From the NCBI GenBank assembly GCA_902525035.1, contig CABZFN010000001.1, positions 1 through 64,000 of the forward strand: DNA of 64,000 nucleotides. Reading direction: 5' to 3'. Position numbers and translations under genes: made by a program. This document shows, one piece after another, positions 1-6,899 of the stretch. A model generated the notes under the pieces. It did no database searches. It saw only the letters and a program-made list of their open reading frames with translations, and was not told the DNA's origin. The stretch comes from an uncultured Alphaproteobacteria bacterium (lineage in GTDB: Bacteria > Pseudomonadota > Alphaproteobacteria > HIMB59 > GCA-002718135). The first letter of the stretch is position 1; each line of letters opens with the position of its first letter.

Positions 1-245
1 GATATGGAAGTGCAATACTAATGGCTGGTGGCTTACTAAAAAAATCCCAAGTTTATACAGATTGGCCTGGATTGAAAAAGAAAGAATTATTTGAAGGAAG
101 AGATCTAAACTCTACAATTGACTCAAGAGCTGTCTATAATTCAGCAATGTCTGTTTGTTTTAACCAAGATCCAGAATTTATGCGTAAAGAAGTTTTTTGG
201 GGAGATGAACTTCCTGATTTGTCTCAAGAATTGTTTAAGATTTAG
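1..245 (+). CDS. DUF1501 family protein, C-terminal part (cut by window edge)
   Basis: The reading frame is open from base 3, upstream of the first ATG at 21, so this is the tail of a longer gene that begins before the window. The first residues (YGSAILMAGG) and the following VYTDWPGL resemble the C-terminal signature of DUF1501 proteins, which usually reads HGHGSA..GG..GG.VYGDWPGL. DUF1501 proteins are exported, often Tat-dependent proteins related to the alkaline phosphatase/sulfatase fold; their function is unknown. The tail also has the family's usual R-S-V-like stretch (STIDSRAVY) before the end. The ATG at 21 is internal and should not be used as a start. Confident on family, nothing can be said about role. 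Confidence 0.75.
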   Translation, partial: YGSAILMAGGLLKKSQVYTDWPGLKKKELFEGRDLNSTIDSRAVYNSAMSVCFNQDPEFMRKEVFWGDELPDLSQELFKI

Positions 246-271
246 AAATAAATAATTTTTTTAGTAATTTC

Positions 272-688
272 ATGTTAAAAAAGAATATGGTTTCAGAAAA
301 TTTTGATGGTCTATTTAAGGCTGCAAAAAAAGTTAGAGAACAAGCTCATGTTCCTTATTCAAATTTTAAGGTAGGTGCAGCTTTTCTTACTGAAGATAAC
401 CAAATTATTTCAGGGTGTAATGTAGAAAATGCTGCATACCCTCAATCACAGTGTGCCGAAGCAACTGCAATTGGCAATATGATTTCACATGGAAGTAAAA
501 AAATTTTAGAAGTCGTGGTTATCGGTTCTGGAGATTTATTATGCTCACCTTGTGGAGGATGTAGACAGCGATTAAGAGAATTTGCAGCATTAGATACTAA
601 AATCCATATGTGTAGTGAAAAAGGGCATATGAAAACCTCAACTCTTGAAGAATTACTTCCAGATTCTTTTGGTCCAGAAAATCTTTAA
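272..688 (+). CDS. cdd: Cytidine deaminase
   Basis: Hydrolytic deamination of cytidine and deoxycytidine to uridine forms, in the cytoplasm, as part of pyrimidine nucleoside salvage. The 138-residue length is typical of the homotetrameric class. The zinc site is visible as CAE (Cys61, catalytic Glu63) and PCGGC (Cys94, Cys97). The first ATG (272) lacks a clear ribosome-binding site; an in-frame ATG at 287 is an alternative start. It is the first gene of a nucleoside operon: its TAA overlaps the ATG of punA (TAATG), and deoA follows, so products feed directly into phosphorolysis. Confidence 0.95.
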   Translation: MLKKNMVSENFDGLFKAAKKVREQAHVPYSNFKVGAAFLTEDNQIISGCNVENAAYPQSQCAEATAIGNMISHGSKKILEVVVIGSGDLLCSPCGGCRQRLREFAALDTKIHMCSEKGHMKTSTLEELLPDSFGPENL

Positions 689-1518
689 TGTTTCCATCAT
701 CTAAAAAATTTTTAGATATAACAAATAATAATTCGCCCGACGTAGCTGTAATTTTAGGAAGTGGATTAACAAATTTTTTTGATGATCAAGATATTATAGA
801 ATCAGTATCATATGAGGAATTAGAAGATTTTCCTCAACCAACTGTAAAAGGACACGCTGGAAAGTTAGTTTTAGGAAAAATTAATAATTTAAATGTCGTT
901 TGCATGTATGGTAGATCACATATTTATGAAGGACATAATCCACAAAGTTTAGCAGCCCCAATACGTGTTTTAAAAGATATTGGATCTAAACTTTTAATTG
1001 TAACTAATGCTGCTGGAAGTCTTGATGAGAATATGCCAGCAGGTAGTTTAATGGCAATTAAGGATCATATCAATTGGAGTGGCTTTAATCCACTTATTGG
1101 CACCAATGCAGAAAGTTACGGCCCACGCTTTCATGATATGAGTGATGGATACCATAAATTTTATAGAGAACAATTAATTGATATAGCTAGAAAAACGAAT
1201 CAAAAATTATATGAAGGAATTTATTGCATGTATTCAGGCCCTAACTTTGAAACACCAGCTGAAATCAATGCCTTAAAAGTAATTGGTGGAAATGCCGTTG
1301 GAATGTCTACAGTGCCAGAAGTATTAGTTGCAAATCATTGTAGCTTACCTGTGATTGGAATAAGTGTAATTACAAACTTAGCTGCAGGAATGAATAAAAC
1401 AAAACTCAGTCATCAAGAAACTTTAGAAAACGCAAGCTTAGCAGAGAACAATGTGTTAAATTTAATTAAACAGTTTATATGCGAAGTTCAATTCGATGAT
1501 TCCTCAAGAAATAATTAG
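688..1518 (+). CDS. punA: Purine-nucleoside phosphorylase, trimeric type
   Basis: Phosphorolysis of purine nucleosides to base plus (deoxy)ribose-1-phosphate. The 276-residue protein carries the signatures of the trimeric PNP-II family: LGSGL near residue 25 (phosphate loop), GRSHIYEGH, NAAGSL, GPNFETPAEI and GNAVGMSTVPE, which line the phosphate, ribose and base sites. It overlaps cdd by one base at TAATG and overlaps deoA by 23 bases, so the three genes are almost certainly co-transcribed and translationally coupled. MTAP-type specificity is possible within the superfamily but the motifs fit PNP better. Confidence 0.93.
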   Translation: MFPSSKKFLDITNNNSPDVAVILGSGLTNFFDDQDIIESVSYEELEDFPQPTVKGHAGKLVLGKINNLNVVCMYGRSHIYEGHNPQSLAAPIRVLKDIGSKLLIVTNAAGSLDENMPAGSLMAIKDHINWSGFNPLIGTNAESYGPRFHDMSDGYHKFYREQLIDIARKTNQKLYEGIYCMYSGPNFETPAEINALKVIGGNAVGMSTVPEVLVANHCSLPVIGISVITNLAAGMNKTKLSHQETLENASLAENNVLNLIKQFICEVQFDDSSRNN

Positions 1519-2809
1519 AAAAAAAAGAGATAAAAAATCTCTATCAAAAGAAGAAATTAATGAATTTGTAAAGGGTCTAACAGACGGATCTTTTTCTGAC
1601 CCTCAAATTGCTGCAATGAGTATGGCTGTATTTTCTAACGGCATGCTTCCAGAAGAGACAGTTTATTTAACCGAAGCAATGACAAACTCAGGTGATACAA
1701 TAAATTGGTCAGACACGGTTGATAGTGAACTTGTTTGTGATAAACATTCAACTGGTGGAGTTGGTGACAAAACTAGTATTGTATTAGCACCAATATTAGC
1801 TGCATGTGGTTTATATGTTCCTATGATTTCTGGAAGAGGACTAGGTCATACAGGCGGAACATTAGATAAATTCGATTCAATCCCAGGTTATAATACACAA
1901 CCTAATTTAGATATGTTTAAGAAAGTAGTTAAAGAAGTTGGTTGTGCAATAATTGGTCAAACATCAAACTTAGCACCTGCTGATAAAAAACTTTACTCCA
2001 TAAGAGATATTGTTGGAACAGTGGAATCATTACCATTAATTACTTCCTCCATTTTATCTAAGAAAATTGCCTCTGGGCTGAAGTCACTTATTCTCGATGT
2101 AAAAGTTGGGAACGGATCTTTTAATAGTACTATAGAGATATCAAGAGAATTATCACAATCTTTAGTTAGTGTTGCAAAGGGAGCCGGGCTTAAATGCGAA
2201 GCTATAATTACAGATATGAATCAAGTATTAGGAAAAAGCGCAGGTCATACTTTAGAAATGTTAGAGTGTATAAAGTATTTAAAAAATGAAATTAAAGATT
2301 ATCGCTTGGAAAAAATCACGAATGAATTAATTTCTTCACTTTTAATGATTGTCCATAAAATTTCTAAAGAAAATGCTCTTAAAAAAATTGAAGAGGTTCT
2401 TTCAAATGGAGCAGCAGCAGAAAAATTTGAAAAGATGACTTCAGCTTTGGGAGGACCAAAAAATATTTTATCAACTTACGAAACAGATTTGAATAATGAG
2501 TCAACAGCTAGAGATATTTTTTCTGATAAAGAAGGTTGGATCGAAAAAATTCATACAAGAGAATTAGGTTTAATTTTAATAGAGCTTGGCGGGGGACGTA
2601 AACAAGTTTCTGATAAAATAAATTATGGTATAGGATATGATAGTGTTATTTCTGTTGGTGAAAAAATTGATAGTACGAAACCATTATTGCAATTACACTC
2701 AAACCCAGAAGATGATTCAAAAGAATTGGAAGAAAGAATAAAAGATTGTTTTATAATTTCAGATCAAGAAATAAAAAAATTACCACAAGTTTATGAGTAC
2801 ATTAATTAA
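1496..2809 (+). CDS. deoA: Thymidine / pyrimidine-nucleoside phosphorylase
   Basis: Reversible phosphorolysis of thymidine (and perhaps uridine) to the base and a sugar-1-phosphate. At 437 residues it has the normal length. The family signature is clear: KHSTGGVGDKTS (phosphate site) and SGRGLGHTGGTLDK followed by FDSIPGY. The N-terminal helical part and the C-terminal alpha/beta part are both present. It starts 23 bases inside punA and its stop overlaps the start of the next gene (TAATG). Choice between DeoA and the Pdp type rests on small differences I cannot resolve by eye. Confidence 0.93.
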   Translation: MIPQEIIRKKRDKKSLSKEEINEFVKGLTDGSFSDPQIAAMSMAVFSNGMLPEETVYLTEAMTNSGDTINWSDTVDSELVCDKHSTGGVGDKTSIVLAPILAACGLYVPMISGRGLGHTGGTLDKFDSIPGYNTQPNLDMFKKVVKEVGCAIIGQTSNLAPADKKLYSIRDIVGTVESLPLITSSILSKKIASGLKSLILDVKVGNGSFNSTIEISRELSQSLVSVAKGAGLKCEAIITDMNQVLGKSAGHTLEMLECIKYLKNEIKDYRLEKITNELISSLLMIVHKISKENALKKIEEVLSNGAAAEKFEKMTSALGGPKNILSTYETDLNNESTARDIFSDKEGWIEKIHTRELGLILIELGGGRKQVSDKINYGIGYDSVISVGEKIDSTKPLLQLHSNPEDDSKELEERIKDCFIISDQEIKKLPQVYEYIN

Positions 2810-3465
2810 TGAGTACACAAACCAAAATAGATGAAAGCTTAGTAAAATATCTACAAAACGTAGGTTATAGAAAAGATAAAATAATTGACGATCTGGCAGA
2901 TGAAACATCTAAGCTTGGCAATGTATCTCAAATGCAAATTGCAAAAGAACAAGGTCAGTTTTTAGAAATAATCACAAAATTATCGAAAGCAAAATCTTGT
3001 CTAGAAGTTGGAAGATTTACAGGCATGAGCACTTTATTTATTGCAAGAGGTTTGTCAGCAGAAGGAAAAATTACAACAATTGATAATTCAGACGAATTTC
3101 TATCATTAGCTAAAAAATATTGGGATCTAGATAATATGAGTTCAAAAATCGAATCTATTATTGGTGATGGGGTTGAAATAATGCAAAGTATGATAGACCG
3201 TCAACATTTTTATGATTTTATCTTCATAGATGCTGACAAAAATAATTATCCTAATTATTATGAATTATCTTTAAGTCTTGTTCCATCAAATGGCATTATA
3301 ATTATTGATAACATGCTTTGGCATGGTGATGTTGCTGATGAGAAAAAAAATGACTCTCAAACAATTACAATAAGAGATTTAAATACAAAAATCCAAAATG
3401 ATTCTCGTGTAGACTTTTCTCTTTTACCGTTGTCAGATGGCTTATCCTTTATAAGAAAAAAATAA
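2809..3465 (+). CDS. SAM-dependent O-methyltransferase (CCoAMT/COMT-like)
   Basis: Class I methyltransferase of the caffeoyl-CoA/catechol O-methyltransferase family, 218 residues, the usual length. Motif I is LEVGRFTGMSTLFIARGL, with the typical E-x-G-x-x-x-G; the metal/catalytic region IFIDADKNNYPNYYE and the later IIIDNMLWHGDV are classic for this family, which uses a divalent metal to bind a catechol-like or vicinal-diol substrate. It is coupled to deoA by TAATG and ends the nucleoside operon. Bacterial members are promiscuous and the natural substrate is unknown here; a link to nucleosides is only positional. Confidence 0.85.
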   Translation: MSTQTKIDESLVKYLQNVGYRKDKIIDDLADETSKLGNVSQMQIAKEQGQFLEIITKLSKAKSCLEVGRFTGMSTLFIARGLSAEGKITTIDNSDEFLSLAKKYWDLDNMSSKIESIIGDGVEIMQSMIDRQHFYDFIFIDADKNNYPNYYELSLSLVPSNGIIIIDNMLWHGDVADEKKNDSQTITIRDLNTKIQNDSRVDFSLLPLSDGLSFIRKK

Positions 3466-3500
3466 TTACATACTTGAATTAATTATAATCATCCCCACAT

Positions 3501-3561
3501 CATAAATGTCAGTATGCCATTGTGGGTGCCGACATTAATACTTGCTTATAAAGGAGTTATT
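3501..3561 (+). promoter_or_regulatory. Possible ROSE-type RNA thermometer in hsp20 leader
   Basis: The leader just before the hsp20 start contains a small imperfect stem (TGTC 3507-3510 with GACA 3531-3534, inner CCA/TGG) and then TTGCT at 3542-3546 a few bases ahead of the ribosome-binding site AAGGAG (3551-3556). In alphaproteobacterial ROSE elements a conserved UUGCU or UCGCU pairs with the Shine-Dalgarno sequence and melts on heating, and such elements typically precede hsp20 genes. The match is by motif and context only; I could not fold it. Confidence 0.4.
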
Positions 3562-3999
3562 ATGACTAGAAACCTATCCGTTTGGAATTCTCTAAGACCA
3601 TTTTCTGTTGGATTTGATTCGATTTTCGATGAATTTGATAGAATGTTAGAATCCACTGAACGTTACAATACAAACTATCCACCTTACAATATTCATAGAG
3701 TTGATGATCACAATTATAAAATTGAAGTTGCTCTTGCTGGATATAGTAAAGAAGACATTGAGATTGAATTAAAAGAAAATAATCTTACTGTTAGAAATAA
3801 ACCAAAAGAAAAAGTGGTTAATGATAATGGTAATGGAGTAATTCATAAAGGGATCTCAACTAGACAGTTTGAAAGATCGTTCACAATTTCAGAAGACATC
3901 AAAGTTAAGGATGCCGAATTAATTAATGGACTTTTAACAATTGATCTGGAGAGAATTATACCAGAAGAAAAGAAAGCTAGACTTATTTCTATAAAATAG
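3562..3999 (+). CDS. Small heat-shock protein Hsp20 (IbpA-like)
   Basis: ATP-independent holdase chaperone that binds unfolding proteins. The alpha-crystallin domain is clear: YNIHRVDDHNYKIEVALAG, then ELKENNLTVRNK, and the C-terminal GLLTIDLER strand, ending in a short tail. An open frame extends to ATG 3514, but 3562 is preferred because AAGGAG sits seven bases ahead of it and the protein then begins MTRNLSVW, like other alphaproteobacterial class A Hsp20 proteins. It is 145 residues with this start. It is a single gene followed by a GC-rich hairpin. Regulation by heat through its leader is possible. Confidence 0.93.
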   Translation: MTRNLSVWNSLRPFSVGFDSIFDEFDRMLESTERYNTNYPPYNIHRVDDHNYKIEVALAGYSKEDIEIELKENNLTVRNKPKEKVVNDNGNGVIHKGISTRQFERSFTISEDIKVKDAELINGLLTIDLERIIPEEKKARLISIK

Positions 4000-4008
4000 T
4001 CTTGGATA

Positions 4009-4026
4009 GGGGCCCTTCGAGGCCCC
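4009..4026 (+). terminator. GC-rich hairpin after hsp20
   Basis: GGGGCC (4009-4014) pairs with GGCCCC (4021-4026) across a six-base loop, ten bases after the hsp20 stop. It stands out strongly in this AT-rich sequence. No T-run follows, so it may be an RNA 3' end stabiliser or a weak terminator rather than a classic intrinsic terminator. Confidence 0.55.
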
Positions 4027-4053
4027 ACCTAGAATTAACGTCTATTACTTTTA

Positions 4054-4070
4054 ATTAGAATAGTTCTAAA
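4054..4070 (+). promoter_or_regulatory. ICE-like palindrome, possible Irr operator (site 1)
   Basis: TTAGAA-TAG-TTCTAA at 4055-4069 is a perfect 6+3+6 palindrome, extended by A at 4054 and 4070. It closely matches the iron control element (TTTAGAA-N3-TTCTAAA) bound by the alphaproteobacterial iron response regulator Irr. It lies about 390 bases before a gene set that looks iron-related. The match was made by eye; Irr itself is not in the window. Confidence 0.5.
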
Positions 4071-4160
4071 ATTCTCAAATATCTATTTTATAATATCAAA
4101 ATAATTTTTTTTTACATAAATATTAATTTTTACATACAAATAAATCTACTTCCGTTCCAT

Positions 4161-4217
4161 GGTGGTTAGTTTTTATAACATTATAACTCACATTTAATAT
4201 TACGATTTCTAACCACC
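4161..4217. repeat. Inverted repeat, 9-bp arms
   Basis: GGTGGTTAG (4161-4169) is repeated as its exact reverse complement CTAACCACC (4209-4217), with a 39-base AT-rich spacer. As RNA this would form a stem with a large loop; as DNA it could be a wide operator. It falls between the two ICE-like palindromes. Function unknown. Confidence 0.5.
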
Positions 4218-4236
4218 TATTTCAAAAAACCTTTAA

Positions 4237-4253
4237 ATTAGAATAAATCTAAA
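4237..4253 (+). promoter_or_regulatory. ICE-like palindrome, possible Irr operator (site 2)
   Basis: TTAGA-ATAAA-TCTAA at 4238-4252 is a 5+5+5 palindrome that differs from the ICE consensus at one symmetric position near the centre. It is the second such site in front of the DUF4856 gene, 183 bases after the first. Two spaced sites would suit cooperative Irr binding, but this is inference from sequence alone. Confidence 0.4.
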
Positions 4254-4333
4254 TACATCTGATATAGCCTATAAACACTGGGTAAATAAAATAAAAAAAT
4301 CTGTTTTTTAAATTATTATAAAAGCATTTTAGA

Positions 4334-4417
4334 TCCTTAGTAATAGGACGTGGAGATGATTAATCTTTTTAAAGGTAAAGGCGCATCTTAACCAAACGAG
4401 TTTCAACTCATCTCCAC
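4334..4417 (+). ncRNA. Putative structured leader RNA upstream of DUF4856 gene
   Basis: A short hairpin TCCT-N7-AGGA (4334-4348) is followed directly by a 10-bp perfect pairing of GTGGAGATGA (4350-4359) with TCATCTCCAC (4408-4417). Inside the latter, GAGT-TTCA-ACTC (4398-4409) can form a competing hairpin that would steal two bases of the closing stem, the sort of alternative pairing seen in switches. It ends 43 bases before the DUF4856 start. I do not recognise a known riboswitch class. Confidence 0.35.
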
Positions 4418-4460
4418 ACCCTTAAACTAAGAAAAAATTTACAAATAAGGAAAAATATAC

Positions 4461-5840
4461 ATGAAAAAAATATTACTCATTGCTACTGCTTTAGTTTTTT
4501 CTTTCAGCTTTTCTAAATCTTTTGCAGATGGTCATGGTCCAGAAGTTTACGGACCTTACCCTATTACTTTACAAGGTTATGACGGCGATAAAACAAACTC
4601 AGTGAAATATACAGGTCAGATGGCCAGACAAGTTTTACATGACAGTTTAAAAGCTTTAGTGAAAACAGGTGATCTAGATAAAATGATGTCCTATTATAAT
4701 GGAGAAGATGGTTTAGAAATAATAGCTCCTAAATCTGCTGATGGTTTTCCAGTTAAACAAACCATGGTTTCAGAAATAGGTAGCGGAAACCTTTCAGGTA
4801 AAATGTACAAAGGATATATTCCTGGTTGGGGTAATCTAACAGGTCCAGAAGCTATTGAACATATGATGCTTAAGGCAAGTGAAGTTGAAGGTGGTTTTGA
4901 TCCGTCTACTGGTTTTGATTACACTCAATTAATATCAAAGTTTGCTATGGGTGCTGTTTTTTATAACCAAGCTGTAAACAGTTATCTTGGAAGTAAAATG
5001 GAAATTGGTCAAAAACCAAATAATGCACCATATAAAGAAGGGGCTTACTACACTGGTAAGGAGCATAGTTGGGATGAGGCATTTGGTTATTGGGGATCAG
5101 CTGCTCACGCACTAACTCTCTCAGCCGAGGAAAACTATAATGTTGCTAAGAAAAAAGATTTAGCATCTGCTGACTTTAATGGGGATGGTGTTGTTGATCT
5201 ATACTCTGAGATGACTTTTGCACATGCTTATTACGCTTCAAGCTATGACAAAGGCGGTAAGACTGATTATCTTGCAACTATCAACCAAGCATTTATTGAT
5301 GGGCGAAAAGTTATCAGAGATGCTGGAGGTAGAAACCTAAATTTCTCTGAAAGAACTGACATGTTAGCTGCAAGAGATGTGATTAGAGATAACTGGCAAA
5401 AAGTTATTGCTGAATCCGTCTTTAAATATGCTGGATCTACCTATAAAGATATTGTTGCACTTGAAACAATCATGGATGCCAATGGTGACACTGAAGAAGC
5501 TTTTAGAAAATATGCCAAACACTGGGGCGAACTTAAAGGTTTTGCTTTAGCTTTACAATGTGGTCCTGAAGATCTAGGAGAAACTGCTGTTAAGATGAAT
5601 AGAATGATGGGTTTTGGCCCGGTTCTCTTAAATGCATCACAGGTTGTAGGTGTTGACTCTAGTGGTAATTTCATAAAAGACCAAGCACAGGAGTGGAGTG
5701 AGTTTAAACTTCATATGCTTAAAATTCAAAAATTAATGGTTGATGAATTTGGGGTCGCTGCGAGAAATAATGACCAACTAGCTGCAATGGAGGAACTTGC
5801 TGGTTCTATGGGAAGTTCTGACTCAGCTGAAAACGATTAA
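4461..5840 (+). CDS. DUF4856 domain-containing exported protein (imelysin-associated type)
   Basis: A 459-residue protein with a clear signal peptide (hydrophobic residues 4-22, cleavage likely after FA-DG), so periplasmic. The domain is recognised from VKYTGQMARQ near residue 48 and GKEHSWDEAFGYWG at 199-212, both matching the DUF4856 family, which is best known from Bacteroidetes loci beside imelysin-like and iron or haem uptake genes. A DxNxDGxxD loop at 238-246 looks like a calcium-binding EF-hand. It precedes a di-iron hydroxylase gene and FbpAB and lies behind two ICE-like palindromes, so an iron role is likely. Biochemical function is unknown. Confidence 0.75.
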   Translation: MKKILLIATALVFSFSFSKSFADGHGPEVYGPYPITLQGYDGDKTNSVKYTGQMARQVLHDSLKALVKTGDLDKMMSYYNGEDGLEIIAPKSADGFPVKQTMVSEIGSGNLSGKMYKGYIPGWGNLTGPEAIEHMMLKASEVEGGFDPSTGFDYTQLISKFAMGAVFYNQAVNSYLGSKMEIGQKPNNAPYKEGAYYTGKEHSWDEAFGYWGSAAHALTLSAEENYNVAKKKDLASADFNGDGVVDLYSEMTFAHAYYASSYDKGGKTDYLATINQAFIDGRKVIRDAGGRNLNFSERTDMLAARDVIRDNWQKVIAESVFKYAGSTYKDIVALETIMDANGDTEEAFRKYAKHWGELKGFALALQCGPEDLGETAVKMNRMMGFGPVLLNASQVVGVDSSGNFIKDQAQEWSEFKLHMLKIQKLMVDEFGVAARNNDQLAAMEELAGSMGSSDSAEND

Positions 5841-5852
5841 TTGAATATTATG

Positions 5853-5876
5853 GTGTGGCTTTGTATAAAGCCACAC
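5853..5876 (+). terminator. Strong hairpin between DUF4856 and hydroxylase genes
   Basis: GTGTGGCTTT (5853-5862) pairs perfectly with AAAGCCACAC (5867-5876) across a four-base GTAT loop. There is no T-run afterwards and the next start codon is only 12 bases on. It could partly terminate transcription or protect the 3' end of the DUF4856 message so that it is more abundant than the genes downstream. Confidence 0.6.
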
Positions 5877-5888
5877 TGCTAAACTGGA

Positions 5889-6899
5889 ATGGAAATTTTA
5901 ACAGAATATTTATCTAATATTGGTAATCAATTTATTGATCCAAAAAAAAGAGTCTTTGTAGCATACATTGGAATCTCAATATTAATTGCATTTCTATGGT
6001 TTATCTTATTAAGAAAATATTCTCTTTTTGCAGCATTTAAGAAAATTTTTGATAAAAAAATATTTTTTTCTAAGTCTGCAAAATCCGACTACAAAGTTTT
6101 TCTTATTAATCAATTAATCATGATGACTATTTCACCATTTTTAATTACTCAATTAACAATTGCTACAGCACTTTACTTTTATTTTCACACCATTGATTGG
6201 TTAAGCGTTGGAATGTTTAAAGAAATCCTTCCAATTCTTGTGATAATTGCTTTTACTACTTTTCAATTTACTATTGATGATTTTAGCAAATATATAGTTC
6301 ATAGGTTTATGCACAAATGGCCAATTTTATGGTCACTTCATAAAGTGCACCATTCTGCTACCGTTTTAACACCAATGACTGTTTTTAGAACTCATCCTTT
6401 AGAGGGAATAATTTTCTCTCTTAGAAGTTCAATCACACAAGCAATAAGTATTTCTTCTTTTATTTTTTTATTTGGTGATTCAGTAAGCTTATATACAGTT
6501 CTTGGAGTAAACATTTTTGTATTTATTTTTAATATTCTAGGATCAAATTTACGACACTCGCATGTAGGAATTAGATATTGGAGATGGGTAGAGTATATAT
6601 TCATTTCTCCAGCTCAACATCAATTACATCACTCTATAGCAAGAGAACACCATGATAAGAACTTTGGAGCAGCTTTAGCTATTTGGGATTATCTATTTAG
6701 ATCACTTCATCATTCAGTTGAATTTGAAACTTTAGAACTTGGAATTGAAAAGAACCAAAAAGATGAAAGTCATAATCTAAAAGATTTATACATAAAGCCA
6801 TTTATTGAAATTAAAAATTATTTTTTAAGAAAGTTTTTAAAAATAAAACTTAAATTTAGCTCAATTAATCTGAAAAGGAGATCGTTAAATGAAAACTAA
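5889..6899 (+). CDS. Fatty acid hydroxylase / sterol desaturase superfamily membrane protein
   Basis: A 336-residue integral membrane protein of the di-iron fatty acid hydroxylase superfamily. The histidine clusters that hold the iron pair are visible: HRFMH (138-142), HKVHH (151-155), and HQLHH (244-248), with extra His223 and His225. Hydrophobic segments near 24-41, 73-98, 112-130 and 185-220 fit four or more membrane spans. Members hydroxylate or desaturate lipids such as sterols, carotenoids, ornithine lipids or ether lipids; the substrate here is unknown. It overlaps fbpA by 11 bases, tying it to an iron operon, perhaps because it needs iron. Confidence 0.85.
   Translation: MEILTEYLSNIGNQFIDPKKRVFVAYIGISILIAFLWFILLRKYSLFAAFKKIFDKKIFFSKSAKSDYKVFLINQLIMMTISPFLITQLTIATALYFYFHTIDWLSVGMFKEILPILVIIAFTTFQFTIDDFSKYIVHRFMHKWPILWSLHKVHHSATVLTPMTVFRTHPLEGIIFSLRSSITQAISISSFIFLFGDSVSLYTVLGVNIFVFIFNILGSNLRHSHVGIRYWRWVEYIFISPAQHQLHHSIAREHHDKNFGAALAIWDYLFRSLHHSVEFETLELGIEKNQKDESHNLKDLYIKPFIEIKNYFLRKFLKIKLKFSSINLKRRSLNEN

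Larger units (their letters stand above)
4027..4460. other. Long intergenic region: regulatory sites and structured RNA, no gene seen
   Basis: This 434-base stretch is the only long non-coding region of the window. I see no convincing protein gene; an 11-codon ATG frame at 4356-4391 lies inside an inverted repeat and is probably chance or a leader peptide. The region holds two ICE-like palindromes (4054-4070, 4237-4253) and two long inverted repeats (4161-4217, 4350-4417), listed separately. It most likely forms the promoter and leader of the DUF4856/iron operon, and could also encode a small RNA. Confidence 0.6.

Noticed and set aside
3843-4028. Open frame of 61 codons on the minus strand over the hsp20 end
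   Set aside because: It is antisense to a clear gene and spans the hairpin; no family resemblance.
4356-4391. 11-codon ATG frame in the DUF4856 leader
   Set aside because: It lies inside an inverted repeat and is too short to judge; a leader peptide is possible but unsupported.
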